64,000 nt of DNA from JAPLDB01 sp038206355 (GTDB taxonomy: Bacteria > Bacteroidota > Bacteroidia > AKYH767-A > 2013-40CM-41-45): positions 164,620 through 228,619 of the forward strand of contig JBBRAY010000001.1 of the NCBI GenBank assembly GCA_038206355.1, in the 5' to 3' direction. The notes beneath the pieces were generated by a model that worked only from the letters and a program-made list of their open reading frames with translations, ran no database searches and was not told the DNA's origin. A program made the translations under genes and the position numbers. Shown one piece after another: positions 1-8,712 of this stretch (position 1 is its first letter; each line of letters opens with the position of its first letter).

Positions 1-56
1 GGTTAAGACGCTTCCCTTTCACGGAAGAATCAGGGGTTCGATTCCCCTACGGGCTA
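1..56 (+). tRNA. tRNA-Glu (anticodon TTC), 5' part cut by window start
   Basis: The anticodon stem CTTCC/GGAAG (11-15/23-27) encloses the loop CTTTCAC with anticodon TTC at 18-20, reading GAA (Glu). The T arm is AGGGG-TTCGATT-CCCCT (32-48), followed by the acceptor 3' strand ACGGGCT (49-55) and discriminator A56. No CCA is encoded. The acceptor 5' strand and most of the D arm lie before the window. Confidence 0.93.
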
Positions 57-71
57 CTAAATTGCTAACTT

Positions 72-106
72 AAATGCTTGAATAATAATATTTTCAAGCA
101 TTTTTT
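72..106 (+). terminator. Rho-independent terminator after tRNA-Glu
   Basis: A perfect 11-bp stem (AAATGCTTGAA at 72-82, TTCAAGCATTT at 93-103) with a 10-nt AT loop runs into a T stretch to 106. It lies 16 bp past the tRNA. Confidence 0.8.
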
Positions 107-252
107 ATTTCTTGGAGTAACAATAGGGTAACAAAAAGTAAAAAAGAACACCTTTTATACGTACATCTGATTCTTATTTATTAGCCAACAAAATAGGATT
201 CCCTAAAACTTTTCATAGGTTTGGCACTTTAAGAAATTAAAGTACCTTTTTG

Positions 253-981
253 ATGAAATACCTAATACTGCTATTGGTTTTAATTATTCTCACCTCTTGT
301 GGAATAACAATGCAGAAGCGCCGATACAGCGCCGGCTATTACATTGAAATGTCGGCTAAAACCCAGAACAGAGAACCAAGTAACTCGATCAATAAACCAA
401 TCGCATCGTTAAAACCAATCATTGCCCATGAGGTGAATAATAATATCCCGGATTATTCCCTTGCAAAATTCAATAATACCCCAGCTTATGTTATAACAAG
501 AAATAGTTTCAATAAAAGTACTTTTGTTTCAAAAAAAGTTATTCCACATCAAAAGGAAGCTGCTCCGCATCATTTGGTACGTGCTCAGCAAAATGAAAGT
601 AATCACGGAGGTGGGATTGGAATACTTTTTGGAATTATTTTTATTTTAGTAGGATGGTACGTGTTCACAAGCTATATCATGATATTAGGTGCTATGATGG
701 TTCTTTGTGGAATTATGATGATCATTCTGGGCATTGTACACCTTGCATTAGCAGCAAGAGAAAGAGACAATGCATTCCGAAGGCAAAATGAAGTTAAAAC
801 GGAGCAACTCCAAAAGGAAAAGGAAGATGTTGTATATCTGAAAAACGGCAGCATCATCAGAGGGCAAGTAATTGAAATGAAGCCAAACGAATCAATAAAA
901 ATACAAACGCGTGATGGAAGTGTTTTTGTTTACTCGATGAATGAGGTATTAAAAATGGATAAGGAAATGCCAATCAAATGA
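253..981 (+). CDS. hypothetical lipoprotein-like membrane protein
   Basis: No named family is recognised. The 242-residue product begins MKYLILLLVLIILTSC, a short hydrophobic leader ending in a lipobox-like LTSC, so lipid attachment at that Cys is plausible. A polar linker follows, then two closely spaced hydrophobic segments at about residues 119-168 with a Gly-rich lead-in, and a basic charged stretch (about 168-188). The C-terminal 50 residues (LKNGSIIRGQVIE ... DGSVFVYSMNEVLKM) resemble a small beta-rich module seen at the end of many Bacteroidota envelope proteins. The ATG at 253 is preferred over the adjacent TTG at 250. The gene stands alone, convergent with the next pair. Confidence 0.75.
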   Translation: MKYLILLLVLIILTSCGITMQKRRYSAGYYIEMSAKTQNREPSNSINKPIASLKPIIAHEVNNNIPDYSLAKFNNTPAYVITRNSFNKSTFVSKKVIPHQKEAAPHHLVRAQQNESNHGGGIGILFGIIFILVGWYVFTSYIMILGAMMVLCGIMMIILGIVHLALAARERDNAFRRQNEVKTEQLQKEKEDVVYLKNGSIIRGQVIEMKPNESIKIQTRDGSVFVYSMNEVLKMDKEMPIK

Positions 982-990
982 CCTATGACT

Positions 991-1335
991 TTAAATCACC
1001 TCCGCTTCAAAATCCTCGCTCATCATTTCCTTTAAGTCCCTTGACCAGAATTGAGCAAATATTTGCAGATAGGTAAGCGCACAGGTTTTGTAAATTCCTT
1101 TTTTGTACCTGCTTATACCTGATGCAGAGATTTTCACTCCTTGTTCTTTCAATCTTAGAATCTGAGAACCTTGTGTCAGCTTATTCTTTTTCAGGAGGTA
1201 AGTATTGTTTTTCAAAACCTGCTGTATTACAATAGAATTTCTTTCATTACACTTGATTAAATAGTCAATCGGCTTCTTTTCCTGAAATGAATAATTTGAT
1301 ATTTGATAAGCATAACCCATTTTTCTCACAGTCAA
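991..1335 (-). CDS. hypothetical protein with possible XRE-like HTH
   Basis: The 114-residue product is unrecognised. Residues about 60-100 (LRLKEQGVKISASGISRYKKG ending in a Leu/Tyr/Phe-rich helix) have the spacing of a Cro/C1-type helix-turn-helix, with ISASGISRYKKG as the candidate recognition segment. This is a weak reading. It overlaps the upstream lipoprotein gene by 4 bases (1332-1335), which indicates translational coupling in a two-gene operon. A short DNA-binding-like protein coupled to a lipoprotein is odd and may be an accessory pair. Confidence 0.6.
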   Translation of the reverse strand: MTVRKMGYAYQISNYSFQEKKPIDYLIKCNERNSIVIQQVLKNNTYLLKKNKLTQGSQILRLKEQGVKISASGISRYKKGIYKTCALTYLQIFAQFWSRDLKEMMSEDFEAEVI

Positions 1336-1892
1336 TTTTTGGCATAAGCCATGAACTTTATTAATTTCTTTACCATTAGGTCAGTATTGAGAATAAATTT
1401 CTGTCCTTTAATCCAAAGGTTGGCATCAAGCTCTGGATAATCTGAAACGCTTGCCCGATAGCTTATGAACAAATCATTATTTACGGTGTAGTCATGATAT
1501 ATTTCTTCATTAGTAAGTGGATTGCTTTGGTTGGTTTTATCAACAAGTGTTTGATAATTGTCAATGATTGATTGGCACTCTGTAAGTGTTAACTCTATGT
1601 AACTAACATCTGCAAATATTGTGTTATCTCCTTTGAACTTTTCTCTATCAAGGTAATACTTATCTGCCCCAATTATCAAACCTCTTTTTTCTCCGTACTT
1701 GTACCCTGTGAACTCGATGTAAGAGGAGTATGCAGGGGAACTTTGATATACTGAATAAAGTTTTATTGTGCTAAACTCTCCTGTGGTATGAGATTCAATT
1801 CTTGTTTTAATATATTTTTCAGTGAGGTAACGTGTTTCCATTGGAATACACCCACTTAGGAGAAGCAGGATGAAGTGGAATGGTTTTTTCAT
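1332..1892 (-). CDS. hypothetical lipoprotein
   Basis: The 186-residue product starts MKKPFHFILLLLSGC, a type II (lipoprotein) signal with the lipobox LLSGC, so it is predicted to be lipid-anchored after export. The rest is polar with several Tyr and beta-strand-like segments and no motif I recognise. It is the first gene of an operon-like pair, overlapping the next by 4 bases. It could be an orphan accessory lipoprotein; no function is proposed. Confidence 0.7.
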   Translation of the reverse strand: MKKPFHFILLLLSGCIPMETRYLTEKYIKTRIESHTTGEFSTIKLYSVYQSSPAYSSYIEFTGYKYGEKRGLIIGADKYYLDREKFKGDNTIFADVSYIELTLTECQSIIDNYQTLVDKTNQSNPLTNEEIYHDYTVNNDLFISYRASVSDYPELDANLWIKGQKFILNTDLMVKKLIKFMAYAKN

Positions 1893-2585
1893 AGAGAATT
1901 TTTTTTGTTATAGGACTTGTAATGTTAGTGAAGATAATTTTAATTCTCCCCCAGAATCTTCATGTAATTCAGTGATTATCACTTATAGGGCTTTTTTAGA
2001 GAGCAAAATTGGTTTTGATATTAAATGCACATTATTTGTGTAAATCACAGTGGTTGGTAGCCCTTTTTTAAAAATGCCTCTCTCATTTGAAAATACACCC
2101 CCATCATTTGTATTTGCTAAAATATTTTGGAGTTAAAGTAATGGGTAACTGAGAAATTCTACCTGTAATGAATAACAGCTTCCTTTATCTTCTTATCAAG
2201 TTCTTCAATGGCATCGCTTTCATAAGTTAGTTGAGGTGCATTACAAACATTCCTTACTTTGTCCTTAATTCTTTTCACTTGCATTTTATTGGTGAAATAT
2301 CCTTGCCTCTTAGCTTGCTCAATCAATTGTAGAATGGCGGCTTCACTGTCTCAGCCCCCAATAAGTTGGACATTTTTTTCGGATAAATTAGTGTTATTCT
2401 CCCCGCTGACCTGATCGCCTATTCAGCAAAAGTAGGCCACAGAATTACTCGTGTCCAGACTCGGGCCTGAGGGCAAATAATCCATTTTTATTTACTGCTA
2501 CGTTAATGATATGAATGTAAACCAGGTTACAGGCAATGAAAGAGTTCAATTCAGTGCCGTCATTTTTTTTGACTTTTGAATCATT
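1893..2585. other. intergenic region with gene fragment and possible IS scar
   Basis: About 690 bases separate the divergent genes at 1892 and 2586. The first 265 bases are AT-rich with no readable gene. A coding fragment lies at 2159-2350 on the minus strand. Immediately beyond it, CAGCCCCCAATAAGTTGGAC (2352-2371) looks like the terminal repeat style of IS3-type elements. The rest, 2372-2585, holds no open frame that I can support. Confidence 0.6.
2159..2350 (-). pseudogene. 5'-truncated gene fragment
   Basis: Reading the minus strand from 2350 gives 63 codons (DSEAAILQLIEQAKRQG ... AIEELDKKIKEAVIHYR) ending in TAG at 2159-2161. Composition is normal for a protein and rich in charged helix. 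A TGA lies in frame directly upstream (2351-2353), and no start codon lies near the N-terminal side of the coding part. The break coincides with the IS-end-like sequence. It is probably the 3' remnant of a larger gene cut by an insertion. A downstream in-frame ATG would give a 41-residue peptide, which is less likely. Confidence 0.5.
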
Positions 2586-3455
2586 ATGAATTTAAAATTC
2601 CCTACTTTCCCCTTTCATATTCATAAACAAACCTATATGATCCCAAAAGGCAAAGACATCATCATTCACGTTAACGGAATAAATATGTGTTATGACGACC
2701 TTGGTAACAAAGGGACGCCAATAATTTTCATTCATGGATTTCCGTTTGATAAATCAATGTGGGAATACCAGATGGAATTTTTCAAGGATAGTCGCCGCGT
2801 GATTGCATACGATATGCGGGGATATGGTAAATCAACTTCGAATGATGAAGATACGAGCATTCATCTGCTCGCCGATGATCTGGTAAAGCTGATGGACATT
2901 TTGCAAATCCCTGAAGCGATTGTTTGCGGATTGTCAATGGGTGGATATATTTTACTTGATGCCGTGAAACGCTACCCAAAAAGATTTAAAGCCATTGTAC
3001 TCAGCGATACACAGTGCATCGCGGATTCACCTGAAGGAAGAGAGAAGCGTTTCAAAACAATTGAAATGATTGAAGCAGAGGGGACAACAAATTTTGCGGA
3101 GGGTTTTGTGAAAAATATTTTCTGCAGTGAATCACTTGCCAATAAAAAAGAAGAAGTTGAAAAAATAAAACGGATCATTCTTTCCTCATCAGCTGCTTCT
3201 ATTACTTCAACATTGAAAGCTCTGGCTCATCGCAGTGAAAGGTGCAGCAATCTTGCCGGTATCTCCTGCCCTACCCTCATCCTTTGCGGAAAGGAAGATA
3301 AAGTAACGCCACCTGCGCAGTCGGAAATGATGCATGCAAATATTGCTTCGTCAACACTTGCAATCATAAATGAGGCTGGACATCTTTCCAACCTTGAACA
3401 GCCTGAGATTTTTAATGAACACCTGAACAAGTTTTTGACGGAATCCGGACTATAA
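2586..3455 (+). CDS. alpha/beta-fold hydrolase
   Basis: A 289-residue alpha/beta hydrolase (Abhydrolase_1 type). The oxyanion region is FIHGFPFDKSMW and the nucleophile elbow is CGLSMGGY (GxSxG, catalytic Ser). The acid sits in LILCGKEDKVTPP and the catalytic His in NEAGHLSNLEQP. These fit the catalytic triad of esterase, haloperoxidase or 3-oxoadipate enol-lactonase-like enzymes; the substrate cannot be read from sequence. There is no signal peptide, so it is probably cytoplasmic. The core fold begins near IIHVNGINMCY, so the ATG at 2637 (MIPKG) is a possible alternative start. The gene is monocistronic. Confidence 0.88.
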   Translation: MNLKFPTFPFHIHKQTYMIPKGKDIIIHVNGINMCYDDLGNKGTPIIFIHGFPFDKSMWEYQMEFFKDSRRVIAYDMRGYGKSTSNDEDTSIHLLADDLVKLMDILQIPEAIVCGLSMGGYILLDAVKRYPKRFKAIVLSDTQCIADSPEGREKRFKTIEMIEAEGTTNFAEGFVKNIFCSESLANKKEEVEKIKRIILSSSAASITSTLKALAHRSERCSNLAGISCPTLILCGKEDKVTPPAQSEMMHANIASSTLAIINEAGHLSNLEQPEIFNEHLNKFLTESGL

Positions 3456-3511
3456 GACGGGCAGCGATTGAATTCATAAAGATGCCTGATGTATATAGAT
3501 AAAAAAGAATT

Positions 3512-3597
3512 GCCACAGATTCGCAGATTGAAAACAGAAAAATAGAAATCGATCTGTGAATAGAATTAAGGATAAATCGCCACAGATTCACAGATTT
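3512..3597. repeat. interspersed 'GCCACAGATTC' repeat
   Basis: GCCACAGATTCGCAGATT (3512-3529) and GCCACAGATTCACAGATTT (3579-3597) are near-identical direct copies, with a short inverted piece (GATCTGTGAAT, 3551-3561) between them. Related copies occur at 20346-20404. The intergenic placement and multiple copies mark a dispersed repeat family. Confidence 0.65.
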
Positions 3598-3694
3598 AAG
3601 GCACATACAGAGAATCCTAAATTCTAAACTATCAGATCTCGCCACACTTATACAGGCACTCGAAGAGCTGACAGCTTCTCACGCGAATTAATCA

Positions 3695-4879
3695 CTATAA
3701 ATTTTCAGGCAGGAATTTCATTTTCAACACTTCGTATTCTTCGGGGAAATAAATTTTTAAAATTTCTACATAATAATTATACGGTTTGTGCTGAAAAGAC
3801 CAGGAGCCGCTTCTATATAATTCCTCATCCACGAAATATCCTTCCGCATCCCGCTCATAAATATGAATGAGTGAATCATTATTGAGAATAGAAGAATCCT
3901 TAAGGACTTTGGGATAATCAAATCCAACAAGTTTAATCCTATTTTCAACGTGGAAATAGTTGATGGCTTTTATGCTTTCGGGCATTTCAACGTCTGACAC
4001 ATCTTTGCTGATTTTCTTGTTTGCTGATTTCCCCACATAACCCATCAGCCGGGTAAGTTTATTATCCATCATCCTTACACCGCCATCCATCAGCATTTTT
4101 CTCAGACTGAAATCACTTCCAAATAGGAAAGAATTCAGGTTATCTCTGATGAAACTGCTGTCGTTGTAATTTAGCGGAAATGCAGGGATGAGATCGTCAG
4201 GGTTTACGATATTGAAACTGTAACCGTCGGTGCCAAAACGGTTGTTGTATTCAGCGGCAAATTCTTTATTGCCAATCATGGGAGCAGCAAATGCATACGT
4301 TTTAAATTTATTTTTATTACTCAACTCACCTGATGGAAGATTTCCGAGATAAGCCGTGAACATATTTGCAAGTGCGCCACCCTGGCTGTGTCCGGTAATG
4401 AGAAAATTATTTATCCCTTCCCTGTTCAGGTTTTTGATCTGGTATAAAAGTTCACGGTGAAGAAATGCAATTCCAAGAGTATAGCCGCTATGAACGGCTG
4501 CCGATGTATCCTTCGCAAAGCAATATTCAAATTTATCCCCTTCCATTTTAATAATTCCTTTTGCAGGAATCATGGAAGCATAAATATTCTGAATCCAGCT
4601 GAGTTGTTTTTCTGTTGATCCACGAAAATTAATTACTGCAACATCACCTTTTACATATATCTGGTATTTGTTGTCCAACCCAAATATCCCGGAAGTATAA
4701 CGTTTTTCATATCCCGGAGGAAGAATGGCTTCATCAGTCTGATACAAATCAAGAAAAGTAAAACTGTTGCAGATGGCGATGAGGTCTCTAGCTTCTGCTT
4801 TGTCGAAGCCGGGCTGTAAATCGGCCAGACAAAAGAAGGAGAGATGAAAGAAAAATAAAATGAAAAGTATTCGGGGCAT
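3695..4879 (-). CDS. secreted lipase family protein (Lipase_3)
   Basis: A 394-residue class 3 (fungal-type) lipase. An N-terminal signal peptide (about residues 1-19, MPRILFILFFFHLSFFCLAD) indicates export. The strand preceding the active site contains AVINFRGSTE. The nucleophile elbow is GHSQGGALA (residues 163-171, Ser165), and the likely acid is in NPDDLIPAFP (Asp228/229); the catalytic His is less certain, perhaps in NYFHVENR. The family hydrolyses acylglycerols or related esters. There is no T9SS tail, so the protein is probably periplasmic or exported by another route. The gene is flanked by intergenic repeats and is not in an obvious operon. Confidence 0.85.
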   Translation of the reverse strand: MPRILFILFFFHLSFFCLADLQPGFDKAEARDLIAICNSFTFLDLYQTDEAILPPGYEKRYTSGIFGLDNKYQIYVKGDVAVINFRGSTEKQLSWIQNIYASMIPAKGIIKMEGDKFEYCFAKDTSAAVHSGYTLGIAFLHRELLYQIKNLNREGINNFLITGHSQGGALANMFTAYLGNLPSGELSNKNKFKTYAFAAPMIGNKEFAAEYNNRFGTDGYSFNIVNPDDLIPAFPLNYNDSSFIRDNLNSFLFGSDFSLRKMLMDGGVRMMDNKLTRLMGYVGKSANKKISKDVSDVEMPESIKAINYFHVENRIKLVGFDYPKVLKDSSILNNDSLIHIYERDAEGYFVDEELYRSGSWSFQHKPYNYYVEILKIYFPEEYEVLKMKFLPENL

Positions 4880-5123
4880 TTAGAATAGAACGATTAAGGA
4901 ATTACTTTATTTAAATCTTTGAAGGTACTGAACCTGTTTCACAAGAATGCTTCTTCAAGTAAACAGTTGGCAACTCATCTACAACATATCGTAAACGGCA
5001 GGATAAAGGGACATTCTGATAAGAATCTATCCTGAAATCCGGCCAGGAATGCAATAAACGCCGCCAGTTTTTCCTTCAGAACTTCTTTTTTTCAGGTTCA
5101 ATGAATCGTGTATATTTGCTCAG

Positions 5124-5672
5124 GTGTTACATAAAAGCTTCTTTGCATTTTATATTTTTTCAATGGCCATCATTTTTGTTTCCTGCGAAAATGACATTGA
5201 AAAAGTAAAGTTGCTGAGTGAGCATAAAATCGCTCCGGTAGAAACAGCATCTGTAATCAGGATATTGTACAGTGATTCTGCCAGGGTTCAGTTCGAGATT
5301 ACGGCAAAGGAGCTGAATAGGTTTGAAACAGAGCGTCCGTACATTGAAATGCCAAAGGGGCTGCAGGCAAATTTTTTTGACGACAACATGCAGGTGAAGA
5401 GCAGACTTACTGCAGACTATGGCATCAGGTATGAGCGGGAGCAGACGATGGAGGCGCGGAGGAATGTGGTGGTGGTAAATCAAAAAGGAGAAACGCTGAA
5501 TACGGAGCACCTCATCTGGGATGAACGTACGGAGAAGTTGAAGAGTGATGAGTTTGTAAAGATTACGACAAAAGGTGAAATCATAATGGGAACGGGCTTT
5601 GAGGCCAACCAGGATTTCAGCAAGTATAAAATTTTCAACATTAAAGGAACGATACCGCTAAATCAAAAATAA
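5124..5672 (+). CDS. lptC: LPS export ABC transporter periplasmic protein LptC
   Basis: A 182-residue LptC-type protein. In the Lpt pathway LptC links the inner-membrane LptBFG transporter to LptA and passes LPS across the periplasm. The N-terminus is a membrane anchor or lipobox (FSMAIIFVSC, Cys at about 21). The body has the repeated beta-jellyroll pattern typical of LptC/OstA (YSDSARVQFEITAKEL, MQVKSRLTADYGIRYE, GETLNTEHLIWDERTEKL, FVKITTKGEIIMGTGFEA). The GTG at 5124 gives a complete signal; the ATG at 5163 is in frame but would leave too short a leader. A small membrane gene follows after 2 bases. Confidence 0.9.
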   Translation: MLHKSFFAFYIFSMAIIFVSCENDIEKVKLLSEHKIAPVETASVIRILYSDSARVQFEITAKELNRFETERPYIEMPKGLQANFFDDNMQVKSRLTADYGIRYEREQTMEARRNVVVVNQKGETLNTEHLIWDERTEKLKSDEFVKITTKGEIIMGTGFEANQDFSKYKIFNIKGTIPLNQK

Positions 5673-5674
5673 TC

Positions 5675-5884
5675 ATGCTCCGAATTCTCGAAATCGCCTG
5701 GCTGTGTGTTGCCATAGCAACTTTTTGTGCATCGTTATTTCAGTTTTTCACTGACGAAGAGTCATGGTGGTTTTTATTAATCGGAACAGCCATTGCTGTC
5801 ACGATGTACATGGTACGCCGCAAGCAGCGGATGAAAACGGAAGAATATTCGCGCAAGCAGCAGGATACGGCGAGGTATCATTGA
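5675..5884 (+). CDS. small two-helix membrane protein
   Basis: The 69-residue product has two hydrophobic segments (about 7-25 WLCVAIATFCASLFQFF and 31-47 WWFLLIGTAIAVTMYMV) and a basic tail rich in Arg/Lys/Gln. It starts 2 bases after the lptC stop, so it is almost certainly cotranscribed with it. Its position suggests an envelope role, but no function is known to me. Coding character is supported by the sharp hydrophobic/basic pattern and tight spacing. Confidence 0.75.
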   Translation: MLRILEIAWLCVAIATFCASLFQFFTDEESWWFLLIGTAIAVTMYMVRRKQRMKTEEYSRKQQDTARYH

Positions 5885-5913
5885 TTGAATCTTCCACTGT
5901 TCTGAACACCAGA

Positions 5914-6004
5914 ATGAAGACGTTAAAACTATTTGTGGTTTTTATTCTATTGATGGTTCCGGCGATTTCGCAAACTACTTTTTTTACGGGAGGAAATATA
6001 TGCA
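5914..6004 (+). repeat. 91-bp direct repeat, copy 1 (GH16 5' end)
   Basis: The start codon, signal peptide and first mature residues match 8622-8712 with a single mismatch (5920 A versus 8628 C), 84 bp of it perfect (5921-6004). Downstream the two genes are clearly diverged. Confidence 0.9.
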
Positions 6005-7041
6005 AAGAAGAGGAGTGGCATCTCGTTTTCAATGATGAATTCAATGGAGATACTTTAGATCGTTCAAAGTGGGCGACACATTTTCCTTGCTCAGATGGAA
6101 GCGATCAATGTGCTGGTGCTCGTTTAAGTGATGGAGAAATTCATCTTGACAGTAACGTAATTGTGAGTGATGGTACTTTGAAATTTATTGCAAAACGACA
6201 AACCGCCTCGTGGTTCTCAAATACAAGGGACTACACCTCCGGTATGATTTACTCAAACAGTTATCCATATAGATTTAAATATGGAAAATTTGAAATAAAA
6301 TGCAAAATTCCGTCGGGTAAGGGATTCTTCTCAAGCTTTTGGATGTTTGGAGGCGATGGACAAGGAACAGCTACCGAAATAGATGTTTTTGAAATAAAAG
6401 GAGATACACCAAAGCACCATCATTTGGGAATACTAAAATACCATGAAACAGAACTACTATCACAATATGATTACAGTTATGATGGTATTGATTTGTCGGA
6501 TGGATTTCATATTTTCAATGTTGTATGGGATCCGTTCTTTATGAATTTTAATGTTGATGGTATCAACGTTTTTACCATACCTAGATTTTATACACTTTCA
6601 GCAAATGAAGTCAATTGGTGTTGTGTGGATCCTGGAGTTTATTTGGTAAACCCCACATACCCTTCCGGAGCAACTAATGAGGTAAGCATTATTTCAACTC
6701 TAACAATATTAGCGGGCAATGACGCCCCGAATAGCTCTACAATTTTTCCCAATCAAATGGAAATAGATTACGTAAGGCTTTATCAGAGGGATTCTATTCC
6801 GGAAATTGAAGATGAATGTACAATCTCAATTTTTCCCAATCCAACTTCACATTCAATAACAGTACGAAAAAAAAAGATGACCTTTATCAGAATTGAGAAT
6901 ATCTTCGGCCAGGAAATCATTTCAGTGAAAACCAGCGGTGACGAATCAGTAATTGATATAAATGCATTAGTTCAAGGGATTTATTTTGTTTTGGTAAAAT
7001 CAGGTACCGATATTTTATCCGGAAAATTCATAAAACAGTAG
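5914..7041 (+). CDS. GH16 family glycosyl hydrolase with T9SS sorting domain
   Basis: A 375-residue secreted endo-glycanase of family 16 (laminarinase, lichenase, agarase or carrageenase group). The signal peptide is about residues 1-19 (MKTLKLFVVFILLMVPAIS). The catalytic motif is EIDVFE at residues 155-160 (nucleophile E155, acid/base E160). The C-terminal 70 residues are a T9SS type A domain (FPNPTSHSITV ... QGIYFVLVKS ... KFIKQ), predicting outer-membrane export and surface attachment or release. The ATG at 5914 is chosen because everything before it, back to 5764, is a shadow of the preceding small gene. The first 91 bases are almost identical to the GH16 gene at 8622. The polysaccharide substrate cannot be read. 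Confidence 0.92.
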   Translation: MKTLKLFVVFILLMVPAISQTTFFTGGNICKEEEWHLVFNDEFNGDTLDRSKWATHFPCSDGSDQCAGARLSDGEIHLDSNVIVSDGTLKFIAKRQTASWFSNTRDYTSGMIYSNSYPYRFKYGKFEIKCKIPSGKGFFSSFWMFGGDGQGTATEIDVFEIKGDTPKHHHLGILKYHETELLSQYDYSYDGIDLSDGFHIFNVVWDPFFMNFNVDGINVFTIPRFYTLSANEVNWCCVDPGVYLVNPTYPSGATNEVSIISTLTILAGNDAPNSSTIFPNQMEIDYVRLYQRDSIPEIEDECTISIFPNPTSHSITVRKKKMTFIRIENIFGQEIISVKTSGDESVIDINALVQGIYFVLVKSGTDILSGKFIKQ

Positions 7042-7077
7042 TGAAAAAATTGAATTTAATCTCAATGAATATTCTTC

Positions 7078-8520
7078 ATGAATCCTAAATACTTCTTGCC
7101 CATCATTTTGTGTCTTGCCCTACTATTTTCATTCTGGAAACTTGGGAGCAATGATGTAAGCGAATGGGACGAGGCCGAATATGGAACAATCGCATATGAA
7201 ATGTTGCACAATGGCGATTATGTAAACTATTACTACGCAGGAAGTCAGGATACTCGAAATGGTAAGCCCCCCCTGATGATTTGGCTTATTATCCTTTCTT
7301 ACAAAGCATTCGGGTACAATGCCTTTGCATTAAGATTTACTTCCGCCCTATCATCCATCGGATTCTTCTTTTTCGGATTTAAGATAATGACTCTTTACAG
7401 AGATAAAAAATTCGCTTTGATAACTTCACTTATTTTATTGTCTTGTAAAGTAATTATTGGGTTCCATGTAGGTCGGACTGGTGATACAGATGCGTTATTA
7501 GTTTTTTTTATAACAGCAGCTGTTTATTTTTATTTACTATATACGGATTTTAACAAACGAAATGCTATCATTATTTCAACTATTTTTCTTGGATTTGCAT
7601 TCTATACAAAAGGACCGGCAGCATTCGTATTGATCCCCGGTATGCTCTTGTATTCAATCTTCCGCAGAAAACTGAGCAAAACTTTATTAGATTCGAAGAC
7701 CTGGATCGGTATCATTGTAATGCTCCTTATTTGCAGTTCGTGGATTTTTCTTTTGATGACAAAAGGAAATGTCTTTAAATCTGACACTTCATGGTATGGT
7801 AGTAATAATGCAATTGAAACATTATTTAGTCATGATACCTTTGCAAGACTTACTGATCCAAACTTCGAACAAAACCGTAAACCAGATCATTTCTTTTTCT
7901 TTTCAGTATTGGACATCCGATTTAATCTTTGGAATTATATATTCTACCTCTCCATTTTATGCGGCATTATTGCAATTGTGAAAAATCCTAAATCACTTAT
8001 CAATATTACTCAAGAAACACATTATCGATTTATCACATTTTCCATTTGTATGATTTTCCCTTATTCGATCTTATTAACTTTTGCCGCTACCAAACATGAC
8101 TGGTATATTGCCCCAATGGCCCTATATATAGTAGTAATTATTACCGAAGGGCTGGTTTTCATTGGCGAAAAATATAAATGGATGCATGTTATTTGGATTG
8201 GGATTCTGGGATTCAGCTTAGGCAGACAGTTTATTATTATCAATTCGCCGAAAGACGATATGGCTTCCTTCTTTATTCAAAATAAATCACATTTCGAAAA
8301 CTCTTCTATTACAAACATCATCCATTATCCAACACAAAATTTTTTTCTTTACCTCACCTGGAATTCAAAGCAAATAAAAACTGCGGTCAATACAACAAAG
8401 AGTTTCGCAGCCGGCGACTTAATCGTCTTTGATGATTCGGTATTGAATATAAAGGATATCCCTAATGTCCACATGATTGATTGTTATAACCATTGCTGCG
8501 TTGCATCAGTTCAAGAATAA
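7078..8520 (+). CDS. GT39/ArnT-like glycosyltransferase family membrane protein
   Basis: A 480-residue polytopic membrane protein of the GT-C superfamily (glycosyltransferase family 39 / ArnT type), which transfers sugar from a polyprenyl-phosphate donor on the periplasmic face. The first periplasmic loop carries the acidic pair expected for catalysis (SEWDEAEYGTIAYEML, about residues 28-43) followed by GKPPLMIW, a typical ArnT/PMT segment. Around ten hydrophobic segments follow, then a soluble tail. It sits between two GH16 genes in the same orientation (36 bp after the first, about 100 bp before the second), so it may decorate lipid A, a surface glycan or cargo; the acceptor is unknown. Confidence 0.85.
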   Translation: MNPKYFLPIILCLALLFSFWKLGSNDVSEWDEAEYGTIAYEMLHNGDYVNYYYAGSQDTRNGKPPLMIWLIILSYKAFGYNAFALRFTSALSSIGFFFFGFKIMTLYRDKKFALITSLILLSCKVIIGFHVGRTGDTDALLVFFITAAVYFYLLYTDFNKRNAIIISTIFLGFAFYTKGPAAFVLIPGMLLYSIFRRKLSKTLLDSKTWIGIIVMLLICSSWIFLLMTKGNVFKSDTSWYGSNNAIETLFSHDTFARLTDPNFEQNRKPDHFFFFSVLDIRFNLWNYIFYLSILCGIIAIVKNPKSLINITQETHYRFITFSICMIFPYSILLTFAATKHDWYIAPMALYIVVIITEGLVFIGEKYKWMHVIWIGILGFSLGRQFIIINSPKDDMASFFIQNKSHFENSSITNIIHYPTQNFFLYLTWNSKQIKTAVNTTKSFAAGDLIVFDDSVLNIKDIPNVHMIDCYNHCCVASVQE

Positions 8521-8621
8521 AGAATCTTCTAATATTTAATGCCACATTTATTCCATTGAGGAAAATTGAAAAACATCATTACGTCTGTTTGGAAGCAATA
8601 CTGATCTGTGATATGAAAATA

Positions 8622-8712
8622 ATGAAGCCGTTAAAACTATTTGTGGTTTTTATTCTATTGATGGTTCCGGCGATTTCGCAAACTACTTTTTTTACGGGAG
8701 GAAATATATGCA
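8622..8712 (+). repeat. 91-bp direct repeat, copy 2 (GH16 5' end)
   Basis: This is the second copy of the sequence at 5914-6004, with one mismatch in 91 bases. It covers the start codon and signal peptide of the second GH16 gene. Confidence 0.9.

Noticed and set aside
5764..5913. An N-terminal extension of the first GH16 protein back to 5764
   Set aside because: It is a frame shadow of the small membrane gene at 5675, and the signal peptide begins at 5914.
8493..8621. An N-terminal extension of the second GH16 protein
   Set aside because: It overlaps the glycosyltransferase end, and the homologous start is the ATG at 8622.
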